Shown here piece after piece: positions 8,671-18,277 of a stretch of 48,086 nt of DNA. The stretch is taken from contig NZ_CDPK01000019.1 in the NCBI RefSeq assembly GCF_900068895.1, positions 32,340 through 80,425 on the forward strand, given 5' to 3'. This DNA comes from Erwinia sp. ErVv1. GTDB taxonomy: Bacteria; Pseudomonadota; Gammaproteobacteria; Enterobacterales; Enterobacteriaceae. Both the position numbers and the translations under genes were made by a program. The notes below the pieces were generated by a model that saw only the letters and a list, made by a program, of their open reading frames with translations, made no database searches and had not been told where the DNA came from. Every line of letters starts with the position of its first letter. Positions within the stretch are counted from its first letter, which is position 1.

Positions 8671-9597
8671 TCAGTACCCCCGCGCCCGATCGACCCGCCC
8701 GACCATCGGCTCACCGCGCTGGTGGCGGCGAATATTGTCCAGCAGCGCCCGCACCGCGCTTTCTGCCCGCGTCTGGCTGGCGATATGCGGCGTCAGCCAG
8801 ATGGCGGGATGCTGCCAGAATGGATGCTCCGGCGGCAACGGCTCCGGGTCGGTGACATCAAGCACCGCTGCGCTCAGCTGCTGGCGCTCCAGTGCGGTCA
8901 GCAGATCGGCGTGGTTAAGTTGCCTGCCGCGCCCCGCCTGCACCAGCGCGGCACCCGGCGGCAGCTGGCTGAACAGCTCAGCGTTAAGAATGCCCTCGGT
9001 ACGGGCCGTGAGCGGCAGCAGGCAGACCAGGATATCGCTGCGGGCGAGAAAATCGCCCAGCTGCGCATCGCCCGCATAGCTGCGCACGCCGTCGACCTTT
9101 TTTTCCGTCCGGCTCCACACCGCACAGTCATAGCCCAGCGCCACCAGCGGTCCGAGCACCGCCAGGCCGAGCGTCCCGGCGCCCATCACGCCCACCCGAC
9201 AGGCCGCCGCCCCGGTAACCGGATGCGCCTGCCACCGCTGCTCCCGCTGTTGCGCCAGGTAGCGGGGCATCCCGCGATGCAGGCCTAGCACGGCGAAGGT
9301 GACGTACTCCACCATGCCCTGCGTCAGGCCCGGTTCAATCATCCGCACCACCGGCAGTTCAGGCGGCAGCCCGGCGTAGTCGAACTGGTCGGCACCGGCC
9401 CCCACCGAGAACAGCGCTTTCAGATGAGGAAACTGCTGCATCAGGTTGTCCGGCGGCTGCCAGGCGATTAAATAGTCCACCGCCTGCGCATCCCCAATGT
9501 CAGGCCAGACCCGAAAGGTCGCCTCCGGTGCCAGTCTCGCCACCAGTTCCGCCCACTGGCGTCCCCGTTCGGGCTCAGATTTATAGACGATATTCAT
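8671..9597 (-). CDS. ghrA: Glyoxylate/hydroxypyruvate reductase A-like 2-hydroxyacid dehydrogenase
   Basis: This 309-residue protein aligns along its length with E. coli GhrA (312 residues), including an identical VDRARGY C-terminus. It should reduce glyoxylate, hydroxypyruvate or a similar 2-oxo acid with NADPH. The nucleotide-binding loop is GVMGAGTLG; the arginine of the AGRG segment, the glutamate of DPEPLPPE and the histidine of TPHIAS form the family's catalytic Arg-Glu-His set. The frame extends upstream to 9714, but the ATG at 9597 is chosen because it overlaps the stop of the GNAT gene as ATGA and matches the GhrA N-terminus. The position within the operon suggests a dedicated role on a pathway 2-oxo acid. 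Confidence 0.85.
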   Translation of the reverse strand: MNIVYKSEPERGRQWAELVARLAPEATFRVWPDIGDAQAVDYLIAWQPPDNLMQQFPHLKALFSVGAGADQFDYAGLPPELPVVRMIEPGLTQGMVEYVTFAVLGLHRGMPRYLAQQREQRWQAHPVTGAAACRVGVMGAGTLGLAVLGPLVALGYDCAVWSRTEKKVDGVRSYAGDAQLGDFLARSDILVCLLPLTARTEGILNAELFSQLPPGAALVQAGRGRQLNHADLLTALERQQLSAAVLDVTDPEPLPPEHPFWQHPAIWLTPHIASQTRAESAVRALLDNIRRHQRGEPMVGRVDRARGY

Positions 9598-10442
9598 CAG
9601 GCCATCGCCTGGGACATCAGTCCGAATGCCTGCATCTCCTGCGGCTGCCAGGGTACGCCGCGGATCATGGTGACAGGCCGATCGACTTCGATCAGGCCCA
9701 GCGTGGTGAGCCACTCTCCCAGCCCGCTGGCCGCATCGGTGTCAATCCGCACAAATTCACCGCTTAACTCAGCCAGCAGCGCACTTATCAGCAGCTTCGC
9801 GCGGGTGAGATCCTGACAGATAATGGGACCCACGGCATAGCCGTGTCCGAAGCGGCGCAGGCAGGCAAAGCCGGTCGCAGTACCCTGCTCTTCCAGCACC
9901 TCTATGCGCAGAGCGGCATCGTCCAGCAGCAGCCGAATCAGCCTCTCACGCTGCTGCCCGTGGGCGCGCGCATCCAGCCGGATTAGCGCCGGGGCGTCAT
10001 CGGGGCAGGCGGGCCGACGTCGCTGCCCCCCGCCCGGCAACAGCGGGGTCACCCGCTCCAGCGCGCGGCACTGATGCTGCGCGACGGCACCGACGCCCGC
10101 GAAGCCAAGCTTCTGGTACAACACCCTGCCCGCCTCGGTGGCGTGCAGCCGGACCTGATACCCTTCCAGCTTTGCCAGCGCCGCCTGCATCAGCGCCTTA
10201 CCAATGCCTTTGCCCTGCGCCTCATCGGCGACAATGACCAACCCAACCGTGGCGGCATCGCTGCCCCAGCGCCAGAAAAGCGTGGTGCCAAGCAGCACTC
10301 CATCCTGTTCCGCGACCACGCCCTCTCCCAGCTGAAGCGCCTGCCGCCAGTCTTCGCGACGGTGCGGCCAGCTCAGCCGCTGGGTCAGGCCAAAGGCGGC
10401 GTCCAGATGGCTCTCATTCATTGCGTTAATCTGCATCGTCAT
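9597..10442 (-). CDS. GNAT family N-acetyltransferase with extra C-terminal domain
   Basis: A 281-residue protein with an N-terminal GNAT domain. The acetyl-CoA pyrophosphate loop is in the segment DEAQGKGIGKALM (about residues 73-85), followed by RLHATEAGRVLYQKLGF. Residues from about 140 form a second GNAT-like C-terminal half, as in YitH-type proteins. The acceptor is unknown; acetylation of an amine or amino acid handled by the operon is a reasonable guess. The gene is translationally coupled to the ghrA-like gene through an ATGA overlap and lies 8 bp behind the DadA-like oxidase. Confidence 0.85.
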   Translation of the reverse strand: MTMQINAMNESHLDAAFGLTQRLSWPHRREDWRQALQLGEGVVAEQDGVLLGTTLFWRWGSDAATVGLVIVADEAQGKGIGKALMQAALAKLEGYQVRLHATEAGRVLYQKLGFAGVGAVAQHQCRALERVTPLLPGGGQRRRPACPDDAPALIRLDARAHGQQRERLIRLLLDDAALRIEVLEEQGTATGFACLRRFGHGYAVGPIICQDLTRAKLLISALLAELSGEFVRIDTDAASGLGEWLTTLGLIEVDRPVTMIRGVPWQPQEMQAFGLMSQAMA

Positions 10443-10450
10443 CCTGCTCC

Positions 10451-11782
10451 CTACATCATGCCCGGCGCGTTAAGGCCGGATCCGTCAATCAGCCGTGAAT
10501 AGCGAAACGGCGTGGGGTCCACCACCGGGGTGGCATCGATCGCCAAATCGGCGGCCAGGCGACCCGCACCCGGGCCAATACCAAAACCGTGCGCGCTGAA
10601 ACCCGCAGAGATAATCAGCCCCGGTAGCGTCGGTACCGTTGAAATCACCGGCACCGCATCGGGGGTATTGTCGATCATCCCGCCCCAGGCCTGTTCGACG
10701 CGGATCTCGCCCAGCGCCGGGTACTCTTTGCGCATCGCGGCGATGCCTTCCGCCACCATCGCCCTGTCGGCGGCCGGGTCGAGAATGCGCACTTTCTCAA
10801 ACGGCGAAACCCGGTCAAACTGCCATCGCGCCAGCGACTCCGGGCCGCTAATAAAAGGCCCCAGCCCCAGTTCCAGGCTGAGGTTTTTACGGCGGGATTT
10901 AAAGGTCGGCCAGAACTGACGCGCATAGCGCAGCCCCTGCGCACCCGGTGACAGGCGACCGCGACCGGAGACGGAGACGGTATAGCTGCCGTCCAGCTGG
11001 GGGCGGCAGGCAAAGGTGGGTGTATAAAGCGGCACGCGGATCGCCTGCTCAACCGGTGTGGTGCGAAACGCCGTGCCGATGACGTTGCCGAGCGGCAGGT
11101 CAATGCCGTGCCGTCGGCAGAACATCGAGGTCCAGGCTCCGCCCGCGCAGATCACCCTGGGCGTTTTTATCAGGCCGCGTTCGGTGATCACTCCGCTGAC
11201 CTTACCGGCAGAGATATCCAGCCCGCGCACCGCGCACTGCTGAAAAACACCTGCGCCCAGCCGCTGCGCCGCAATCGCCAGACCGGCCGAGGCCAGCGAC
11301 GGCTCTGCATGTCCATCCGTAGGGGACGAGACGCCGCCCAGCCAGCGGCTGGTGCTGCCAGGAGTCATCGCCTTCGCCTGCGCGGCGGTAAGGATGTCGC
11401 TGCGCACGCCGTAGGCTTTCGCCATCTGGCCCCAGCGATCCCAGGCGTTAATGTCCTCCTGGCTGCTGGTGGCATAGACCAGTCCGCTGCGGCGAAAGCC
11501 CAGCTCCTCGCCGGTCTCCTCGCCCAGTTCCTGCCAGCGCTGGAGCGCGTAGATAATCAGCGGCAACTCGCGCTCGTCGCGGTTCTGCTGGCGGCACCAG
11601 CCCCAGTTGCGACTGGACTGCTCACCGCCGACCAGGCCCTTCTCTATCAGCACTACGCTGACGCCCTGCTTTGCCAGCTCGTAAGCGGCGGCCGTGCCGG
11701 CAATACCGGCGCCAATCACCACCACATCCGCCGACTCGGGGAAAAATCGGCTGTCCTGTACGTATCGAATCGGTGCGGGCAT
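10451..11782 (-). CDS. FAD-dependent oxidoreductase, DadA/opine-oxidase-like
   Basis: A 443-residue flavoenzyme of the DAO superfamily. The FAD dinucleotide-binding motif GAGIAG lies near residues 23-28, followed by an acidic residue ending the second strand (VLIEKG). The QAWGGMIDNTPDAVPVIS block and the C-terminal SAGFSAHGFGIGPGAGRLAADL block contact FAD in this family. Members oxidise secondary or alpha-amines (D-amino acids, sarcosine, opines) to imines. This is one of two such oxidases in the operon; the other lies upstream of the transporter genes. It sits 66 bp after the ABC ATPase gene. Confidence 0.88.
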   Translation of the reverse strand: MPAPIRYVQDSRFFPESADVVVIGAGIAGTAAAYELAKQGVSVVLIEKGLVGGEQSSRNWGWCRQQNRDERELPLIIYALQRWQELGEETGEELGFRRSGLVYATSSQEDINAWDRWGQMAKAYGVRSDILTAAQAKAMTPGSTSRWLGGVSSPTDGHAEPSLASAGLAIAAQRLGAGVFQQCAVRGLDISAGKVSGVITERGLIKTPRVICAGGAWTSMFCRRHGIDLPLGNVIGTAFRTTPVEQAIRVPLYTPTFACRPQLDGSYTVSVSGRGRLSPGAQGLRYARQFWPTFKSRRKNLSLELGLGPFISGPESLARWQFDRVSPFEKVRILDPAADRAMVAEGIAAMRKEYPALGEIRVEQAWGGMIDNTPDAVPVISTVPTLPGLIISAGFSAHGFGIGPGAGRLAADLAIDATPVVDPTPFRYSRLIDGSGLNAPGMM

Positions 11783-11848
11783 CTTCTCTTAACCTCGTCT
11801 TCGCATCATAGTGTTAACTCATCATCAGCTGCGGCATTTTGCCCGCCG

Positions 11849-13513
11849 TTAAAGCGCAATATCGCTGGCATCGTGCTCGTCCAGCCAGCCCTGTCGCAGC
11901 TCCGGCACCGCCCGCTTCAGTCGCTCGTAATAGAGATCGGTGGAAGGCTTATCGTAGTCGGCCCGCGCCACCTGCGTCACCATCCGGCCACTTTTCACCA
12001 CGATAATTTCGTCACAGACCGACCGCACCGCATGCAGATCGTGGCTGATAAACAGCACCGACAGCCCCAGCTCGCGGCGCAGCTCGGTGATCAGATCGAG
12101 GATCGCCGCGGCCACGACCGTGTCCAGCGCCGAGGTCACCTCATCGCAGAGGATCAGGTCGGGTTCAGCCGCCAGCGCGCGGGCCAGATTCACCCGCTGT
12201 TTCTGGCCGCCGGAGAGCGCCCAGGGGCGTCGCCACAATACGCTGCGCGGCAGCCGGACCAGTTCAAGCAGGCTAAAAAGGCGCTGCTGGAGCGCGGCAC
12301 CGCGCAGCCCGTGGAACAGCTTCAGCGGTCGGCTGAGAATTTTTTCAACGCTGTGCGCCGGGTTCAACGCGGTATCGGCCATCTGGAACACGTACTGAAT
12401 GCGCCGCAGCTCATTCTCCGGGCGCTGCCGCAGCGCGCTGGCAATATAGTGGCCGTTAAACAGCAGATGCCCCTTTGAAGGGGGATTCATCCCGGCAATG
12501 GCGTGCGCCAGCGTGGTTTTGCCCGAGCCGGATTCGCCAATAATGCCGATCGCCTGCCCGCGATAGAGACGAAAATTAATGTCGTGCAGAATCGGGATTT
12601 TCGGCTCACCCTGCGCATTGAGCGGGCCATAGCCCGCCGACAGGTCGCGCACCTCCAGCAGCGGCTGGATGCCTGACTCTTCCGGTCGCCACGGGCTGGG
12701 CCGGGGCTTCTGTCTCGCCGCTTCCAGCAGCTGCTGGCTATATTGTGCCCCGGGCGCGCGGAGCAGGTCTTCAGTGGTGGCATATTCAGCAACCCTGCCT
12801 TTCAGCAGCACCAGGATGCGATCGGCCATCTGAGCCACTACCGCCAGATCGTGACTAACGTAAATGGCGGTCATGCCGCGCTGGCGCACCACGCGCCGGA
12901 ATGCCTTAAGCACTTCAACCTGCGTGGTCACGTCCAGCGCGGTAGTGGGTTCGTCAAGGATAACCACCTCGGGGTCGCCGATCAGCGCCATCGCGGTCAT
13001 CAGCCGCTGTAGCTGCCCGCCGGAGACCTGGTGCGGATAGCGGCTGCCGATGGTGTCAGGATGAGGCAGCGCCAGTTCGCGGAACAGCGCGATGGCTTTC
13101 TCCTCGGCTTTGGCACGGCTCATCACCCCGTGGATCACTACCGGCTCCACCACCTGATCCATAATTTTCATCGCCGGATTAAACGACGCCGCCGCGCTTT
13201 GAGCGATATAGGCCACTTTATTACCGCGAAACTGACAGAGCTGTTTTGCCGTCAGCGCGGTGACGTCGGTTCCCGCCACGTGGATATCGCCCTCCGCGAT
13301 GCGGCAACCATGGCGGGCATAGCCCATCAGCGCCAGCGCGATGGTGGTTTTGCCCGATCCTGACTCGCCGATCAGCGCCAGCACCTCGCCCTTCTGCACG
13401 GAAAAGCGGATATCGGAAACCAGCGAAATCTCCTGCCCCTCATCCGACCGGGCAGTGACGCGGAGATGGTTTACCGCGACGACAGGTCGTGCCGTGTGTG
13501 CCGTTACCGTCAT
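11849..13513 (-). CDS. Fused ABC transporter ATPase (DppD-DppF type) for an oligopeptide/opine-class importer
   Basis: A 554-residue protein with two complete ABC domains in one chain. Walker A motifs are GESGSGKTT near residues 53-61 and again near 330; both have LSGGQ-type signatures (VSGGQLQRL and LSGGQKQRV) and Walker B segments (VVILDEPT and LILCDEVTSALD). Many Dpp/Opp-class importers use separate D and F proteins; the fusion gives one polypeptide that energises both permeases. It overlaps the preceding permease stop as ATGA, showing translational coupling. The substrate is not fixed by the ATPase. Confidence 0.93.
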   Translation of the reverse strand: MTVTAHTARPVVAVNHLRVTARSDEGQEISLVSDIRFSVQKGEVLALIGESGSGKTTIALALMGYARHGCRIAEGDIHVAGTDVTALTAKQLCQFRGNKVAYIAQSAAASFNPAMKIMDQVVEPVVIHGVMSRAKAEEKAIALFRELALPHPDTIGSRYPHQVSGGQLQRLMTAMALIGDPEVVILDEPTTALDVTTQVEVLKAFRRVVRQRGMTAIYVSHDLAVVAQMADRILVLLKGRVAEYATTEDLLRAPGAQYSQQLLEAARQKPRPSPWRPEESGIQPLLEVRDLSAGYGPLNAQGEPKIPILHDINFRLYRGQAIGIIGESGSGKTTLAHAIAGMNPPSKGHLLFNGHYIASALRQRPENELRRIQYVFQMADTALNPAHSVEKILSRPLKLFHGLRGAALQQRLFSLLELVRLPRSVLWRRPWALSGGQKQRVNLARALAAEPDLILCDEVTSALDTVVAAAILDLITELRRELGLSVLFISHDLHAVRSVCDEIIVVKSGRMVTQVARADYDKPSTDLYYERLKRAVPELRQGWLDEHDASDIAL

Positions 13514-14364
13514 GCTACCCCCTTCGCCTGGCTCAGCGGACGCATTGCCTGAAGGCTGTCGATAAACAGATTGGCACCGATGGTCAGGCTGGCAATAGCC
13601 AGCGCGGGCATCAGTACCGCCGGAGACCCGTCAAACAGCCCCTGTAAATTCTCACGCACCAGCGTCCCCCAGTCCGCATAAGGCGGCTGCACCCCCAGGC
13701 CAAGGAAGCTCAGGCCGCTGAGCAGCAGAACGATATAGACAAAACGCAGGCCGAAGTCGGTCAGCATCGGGTGCACCATGTTGGGCAGGATATCGTGAAG
13801 CGCAATATAAATGCGGCTCTCACCGCGCAGCCGCGACGCCTCAACGTAATCCATTGAGCGCAGGTTGGCCGCCATCGCCCAGGCGATACGGTAGGCACCG
13901 GGCCAGTAGGTAAAGACGGCGGTAACGATCAGCATCGGCAGCGAGGAGCCGAAGACCGCCACGATCATCAGTGCGAGGATTTTGCCGGGCAGCACCAGCA
14001 TGGCGTCGTTGATCCTGCCGAGGATCTCCTCTAACCAGCGTCCCGCCACGGCGGCCAGCAGCGCCAGCAGCGTACCGATCAGGCTGGCCAGCAGCGCCGC
14101 GCTGAGCGCCAGGCCAATCGAGTAGCGCGCGCCAAAGAGGATGCGGCTCAGCATGTCGCGCCCGAGATAATCAGTGCCGAACCAGAAATCCCTGCTGAAT
14201 CCGCCGAGCATCGGGCCTGCGCCAATGTCCTCCAGATTATGCGGGGCCAGTGCGGATCCAAACAGGGCGAGAAATATCCAGATCAGGGTCACCACCAGAC
14301 CCGCCCGCCCGCTGCCGCTGAGCGACAGAAAGAAACGCCAGGGAAGTGTGAAAACGGACATCAT
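13510..14364 (-). CDS. ABC transporter permease, DppC/OppC family
   Basis: A 284-residue inner-membrane protein with an N-terminal transmembrane helix, the conserved FWFGTDYLGRDMLSRILFGAR periplasmic block of DppC-type permeases, and five further hydrophobic segments. The ATPase-coupling EAA-like loop (YVEASRLRGESRIYIALHDILPN) lies near residue 175. Its start overlaps the stop of the upstream permease as TGATG, and its stop overlaps the ATPase start, so the transporter genes are a tight translational unit. Confidence 0.93.
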   Translation of the reverse strand: MMSVFTLPWRFFLSLSGSGRAGLVVTLIWIFLALFGSALAPHNLEDIGAGPMLGGFSRDFWFGTDYLGRDMLSRILFGARYSIGLALSAALLASLIGTLLALLAAVAGRWLEEILGRINDAMLVLPGKILALMIVAVFGSSLPMLIVTAVFTYWPGAYRIAWAMAANLRSMDYVEASRLRGESRIYIALHDILPNMVHPMLTDFGLRFVYIVLLLSGLSFLGLGVQPPYADWGTLVRENLQGLFDGSPAVLMPALAIASLTIGANLFIDSLQAMRPLSQAKGVA

Positions 14365-15317
14365 CAGCCCCTCCCTTTGGGATTAAAAGCAATGGTGAGG
14401 ATATCCGCCAGCAACAGCAGCAGCAGATAACAGACGGCGAACAGCATGACGCAGAGCTGCACCACCGGCAGATCGCGGTTGCTCACCGCATCCACCAGCT
14501 GGCTGGCTACGCCGGGATAGCTAAAGATGCTTTCGATAATAATGACCCCGCCAAACAGGTAAGAGAGACTGAGAGAGATGGCATTAGCAATCGGCCCGAC
14601 CGCATTCGGCAGCGCATGGCGCAGTATCGCGCGCAGCGGCGACACGCCTTTTAGCAGCGTCATCTCCAGATAAGGGCTGTCCATCTGGTTAATCAGCGCC
14701 GAGCGGGTCATGCGCGCCATCTGTGCCACCAGCACGCAGCAGAGCGTCAGCACCGGTAGGGCATAATTCCGCAGGTAGCTGAGAAGGTCAGCCGGGGGCG
14801 TGCCGGGCGACATCGCGGGTACCCAGTGCAGCCTGACGGCAAAGATAATCACCGCCACGGTCGCCACCAGAAACTCCGGCACCGCCACCACCGCCAGGGT
14901 CGCCATCATCAGTCCGCGATCGAAGCGCGAGCCGCGCTTCATTGCCGCCGTCAGCCCAATCAGCAGCGCCAGCGGCACCGACACCAGCGTAGTCAGCCCG
15001 GCCAACTCAAAGGTGGCGGGCAGGCGGTGGGCCACCAGCTGCGATACCGGCAGATGACTGGCAAACGAGGTGCCGAAATCGCCGTGCAGCATACCGGTCA
15101 GCCAGTGCAGATAGCGCATCAGCAGGGGCTGATCCAGCCCGAGCTGCTGCCGCAGGGCCGCGACCGTTTCCGGGGTGGCACTCTGGCCCAGTACCATCTG
15201 CGCCGCGTCACCCGGCAGCAGGCTGGTGATAAAAAACACCACCGCCGAAACAATCAGCAGGGTAAGCGCACCCGCCCCACAGCGGCGGGTAATCAGGAGG
15301 AGCATATAGCGGTTCAT
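14364..15317 (-). CDS. ABC transporter permease, DppB/OppB family
   Basis: A 317-residue multi-pass permease. It has the DppB-type N-terminal helix, the LGLDQPLLMRYLHWL segment with FGTSF, and a C-terminal EAA-type loop (EMTLLKGVSPLRAILRHALPNA) that docks on the ATPase. Together with the DppC-type protein it forms the membrane channel. The ATG lies 29 bp after the binding-protein gene. The family as a whole imports di- and oligopeptides, opines, nickel or glutathione, so it fixes the transport class but not the substrate. Confidence 0.93.
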   Translation of the reverse strand: MNRYMLLLITRRCGAGALTLLIVSAVVFFITSLLPGDAAQMVLGQSATPETVAALRQQLGLDQPLLMRYLHWLTGMLHGDFGTSFASHLPVSQLVAHRLPATFELAGLTTLVSVPLALLIGLTAAMKRGSRFDRGLMMATLAVVAVPEFLVATVAVIIFAVRLHWVPAMSPGTPPADLLSYLRNYALPVLTLCCVLVAQMARMTRSALINQMDSPYLEMTLLKGVSPLRAILRHALPNAVGPIANAISLSLSYLFGGVIIIESIFSYPGVASQLVDAVSNRDLPVVQLCVMLFAVCYLLLLLLADILTIAFNPKGRG

Positions 15318-15346
15318 CGCCGTTCTCCTTTATGGATTAGCGGTTA

Positions 15347-16948
15347 TCAGGAAAGCCAGGCGAATTCGTGGAAGCGATAGCCCATCATCATGCCCGACGG
15401 CCAGGCCTCCACCCCTTTCACCCGGCTGCTGTGCCCATCCAGTGAGCTGATAAAGGTGGGAATAATCGTGCCGCAGTGGTCGTAAATCAGCGCCTGCATA
15501 TCGCCGTACATCTGTTTGCGCTTTGCCTGGTCGCGTTCGCCGCGCGCCGCCACCACCAGCTGGTCGAACTGCGGGTTTTTCCAGCCGGACTCATTATTGG
15601 GGGCGTCGGAGAGGTAAAACTGTGAGAAGAGCAGATCGAGCGTCGGGCGCGGGTTGATGGAGCCGTAGCCGAGCGGATCTTTAGTCCAGTGCGTTGACCA
15701 GTAGCCGTCGTAGGGAACGCGCCGTACCTGGAAATTCACCCCGGCCGAACGGCCGAGCTGCTGAATAAGCTGTCCGCCCTCCACCGATCCCTCGATATTC
15801 TGGGTGGTGATAATCTCGGCGCTGGCGCCCGCCATCCCGGCTTTTTTAAAGTGAAAACGCGCCTTTTCAACGTCCATTGGCCGCTGGGGGATCGCCTTAT
15901 TAAACAGCGGATGCCACGGCGGCACCGGCGTATCGTTCGCCACCTCGCCAAAGCCCTGCATCACGGTTTTCACCATAATCTCGCGCGGCTGGAGATACTT
16001 CATGCCCAGCACGAAATCCTCACTGCTGCCGGGCTTCATATCGGTGCGAACAATCAGGTTGGTGTACATGCCGGACTTGCTCTCCAGCACGCCAAACTGG
16101 CCGGACTGGCGCAGACGCTTAACATCATTAGCGGTAAGCGTGGCAACGATATGCAGATCGCCGGACATCAGGGCGTTAACGCGGGCGGCCTGATCGGTAA
16201 CGCCCATCAGCTCCACCTCGTCCAGGTGCGGCAGGCCAGGCTTCCAGTAGTGGGGGTTCTTCACCCCGACCGTACTGACGCCGGGCGTAAAGGATTTGCA
16301 CTGATAAGGGCCGGTGCCGACGGCCCTATTGAAATCCTTCGTGCCGTCCTGAAGGATTAAAAACGGGCTGGTCGCCAGCACGGTAGGTATATCGAAATTA
16401 GGCTGGGTCAAAACCAGCTTCACTTCGGTGGGGCTGACGGCGGTGATGCTGCTGAACTGCTTCGCCTGGTTAATCGCTGTGGAAGCAACGGCGGGATCTT
16501 TATGGCGGCTGAGCGAAAATACCACATCCTGCGCGGTCAGCGCTTTGCCATCGTGGAAGGTGACGCCCGGCCGCAGTTTGATCTGCCAGCTGATACCGTC
16601 GCTGCTTTCAATGGATTCGGCCAGCGCGGGCTGGGCGACCAGCTTTTTATCCAGCTCGGTCAGGCCGCTGTAGAACATAAACTGGCGGGTGTAGTCACCG
16701 CTGTTGTTGCCCTTTGCCGGGTCCAGGGTGTCGGTCGCCGAGGCATTCGCCACCGCCGCACGCAGCCTGCCGCCCTTTACCGGCGTCTCAGCGGCGGCGC
16801 TTATCGCCGGGAACGCCACCAGCCCGGTACTCATTACCGCCCCCGCCGACAGCAGCTTCATGATGCTGCGGCGCGACAGGGAGACCTCATTAATCGCCTG
16901 GCTTAAGGACGGGTTAACACGACCAAATTCTTTGCGAAATTTACTCAT
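15347..16948 (-). CDS. Periplasmic solute-binding protein, SBP_bac_5 (Dpp/Opp) family, Tat-type signal
   Basis: The substrate-binding component of the importer (533 residues from the chosen ATG). A twin-arginine motif, SRRSIMKLLSAG, is followed by a hydrophobic stretch and ISAAAE, indicating Tat export. The N-terminal region before the twin arginine is unusually long (about 26 residues). The mature protein shows the family-5 pattern: WQIKLRPGVTFHDGKALTAQDVVFSL, then VGTGPYQCKSF. The frame also has a GTG at 16954, but the ATG at 16948 has GAGG at better distance. The gene sits between the PuuB-like oxidase and the permeases, all co-directional. Confidence 0.92.
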   Translation of the reverse strand: MSKFRKEFGRVNPSLSQAINEVSLSRRSIMKLLSAGAVMSTGLVAFPAISAAAETPVKGGRLRAAVANASATDTLDPAKGNNSGDYTRQFMFYSGLTELDKKLVAQPALAESIESSDGISWQIKLRPGVTFHDGKALTAQDVVFSLSRHKDPAVASTAINQAKQFSSITAVSPTEVKLVLTQPNFDIPTVLATSPFLILQDGTKDFNRAVGTGPYQCKSFTPGVSTVGVKNPHYWKPGLPHLDEVELMGVTDQAARVNALMSGDLHIVATLTANDVKRLRQSGQFGVLESKSGMYTNLIVRTDMKPGSSEDFVLGMKYLQPREIMVKTVMQGFGEVANDTPVPPWHPLFNKAIPQRPMDVEKARFHFKKAGMAGASAEIITTQNIEGSVEGGQLIQQLGRSAGVNFQVRRVPYDGYWSTHWTKDPLGYGSINPRPTLDLLFSQFYLSDAPNNESGWKNPQFDQLVVAARGERDQAKRKQMYGDMQALIYDHCGTIIPTFISSLDGHSSRVKGVEAWPSGMMMGYRFHEFAWLS

Positions 16949-16979
16949 CTGCACACCCTCAAAGTCGAACGTTAGAGGC

Positions 16980-18257
16980 TCAGGAGATCAGATCCCGAGC
17001 TTTGTAATACAGCCCCGCCACCGGCAGGAACCAGGGTTTTCCAAAGTAGCCGGGTACGGCGGGCCAGCTGTCGCGCTGCCAGGGGTTAGCGGACGCTTTT
17101 TCGGCAATGATGTCGGCCATCACGCGGCCCATCCATACCGACATCTGGGTGCCGTGACCGCTGTAGCCCAGCGAATAAAACACCCCCTCCTGTTCGCCCG
17201 CATGCGGTAGCCTGTCTGCCGTCATATCCACCAGGCCACCCCAGCAGTAGTCGATTTTTGCCGACGCGAGCGCAGGAAAAATTTTGCTCAGGCCAGCCTG
17301 TAACACCCGGCCGCTGCGCGCATCGGAGGTGGGATTACTGATGGCGAAGCGGGCGCGGCCGCCGAACACCAGGCGCCGATCGGCGGTGGTGCGGAAATAG
17401 TTGCCGATATTCAGGGAGGTAACGCAGGTGCGGTTAGTGGGCATCAGCGCGTGAAGCTGTTCAGGCGGCAGCGGCTCGGTGACCACGATAAAGCTGCCTA
17501 CCGGGACAATGCGGCGCTGGAACCACTCAAAGGGGCCGACGTTCGAGCAGCCGGTGGCCATCAGCACTTTATCGGCGAGGATCTCACCGCCGGGTGTGCC
17601 GACCCGATGTCGGTATCCCTGGAGACGCGTCAGTCGGGTAACCGGCGTATGCTCGAAAATCTCAGCGCCGCTGCTGACCGCCGCCTGCGCCAGGCCCACG
17701 CCAAATTTCCCCATATGCATCTGCCCGCCGCGCCGCTGAATCAGCCCGCCGTGAAAGGCAGCCGAGTTGACCTCCCGCCGCACCTCGTCGGCCCCCAGCA
17801 GTTCGACCTCGGGATCGACGGTGCTTTTCAGCGCCTCGTAGGTGGCCTTCAGCCCGGAAAAGTGCGCGGGCTTGCTGGCGAGTTTAATTTTGCCGCAGCG
17901 CAGAAAATCACAGTCGATCTGCTCCTCTTCCACCAGGCTCTGCACGTAGTCAACCGCGCTGGCGAAGGCGCGATAGTAGCGGCTGGCCTGCTCAACGCCC
18001 CGGCTGGCCACCAGCGAAGCGAAGTTCTGCGATACGCCGGTGTTGCAGTGGCCGCCGTTGCGGGAGGAGGCCTGGCTCATCACCGCCCCGGCTTCCAGCA
18101 CCACCACCTTAAGTCCGCTGCGCGCCAGACTGAGCGCCGCAGAGATACCGGTAAAACCGCCCCCAATCACCACCACATCTGCCGTGGCAGGTAGTTCACC
18201 CTGCGACGCGCCGGTAAATACCGGGGCCGTGACCTGCCAGAAAGATTCCAGTTTCAT
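16980..18257 (-). CDS. FAD-dependent amine oxidase, PuuB/OrdL-like
   Basis: A 425-residue flavoprotein resembling gamma-glutamylputrescine oxidase PuuB. The FAD-binding GGGFTG loop (about residues 32-37) is followed by the VVLEAG acidic end and the characteristic SSRNGGHCNTG block. YCWGGLVDMTADRLPHAG and LGYSGHGTQMSVWMG are the C-terminal FAD contacts. Such enzymes oxidise a primary or secondary amine to an aldehyde, H2O2 and ammonia; the ALDH encoded upstream would take the aldehyde. The start has a strong AGGAG site. No gamma-glutamylputrescine synthetase (PuuA) gene is in the window, so putrescine itself is not established as substrate. Confidence 0.87.
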   Translation of the reverse strand: MKLESFWQVTAPVFTGASQGELPATADVVVIGGGFTGISAALSLARSGLKVVVLEAGAVMSQASSRNGGHCNTGVSQNFASLVASRGVEQASRYYRAFASAVDYVQSLVEEEQIDCDFLRCGKIKLASKPAHFSGLKATYEALKSTVDPEVELLGADEVRREVNSAAFHGGLIQRRGGQMHMGKFGVGLAQAAVSSGAEIFEHTPVTRLTRLQGYRHRVGTPGGEILADKVLMATGCSNVGPFEWFQRRIVPVGSFIVVTEPLPPEQLHALMPTNRTCVTSLNIGNYFRTTADRRLVFGGRARFAISNPTSDARSGRVLQAGLSKIFPALASAKIDYCWGGLVDMTADRLPHAGEQEGVFYSLGYSGHGTQMSVWMGRVMADIIAEKASANPWQRDSWPAVPGYFGKPWFLPVAGLYYKARDLIS

Positions 18258-18277
18258 GCCCTGCTCCTGGTAAAGGG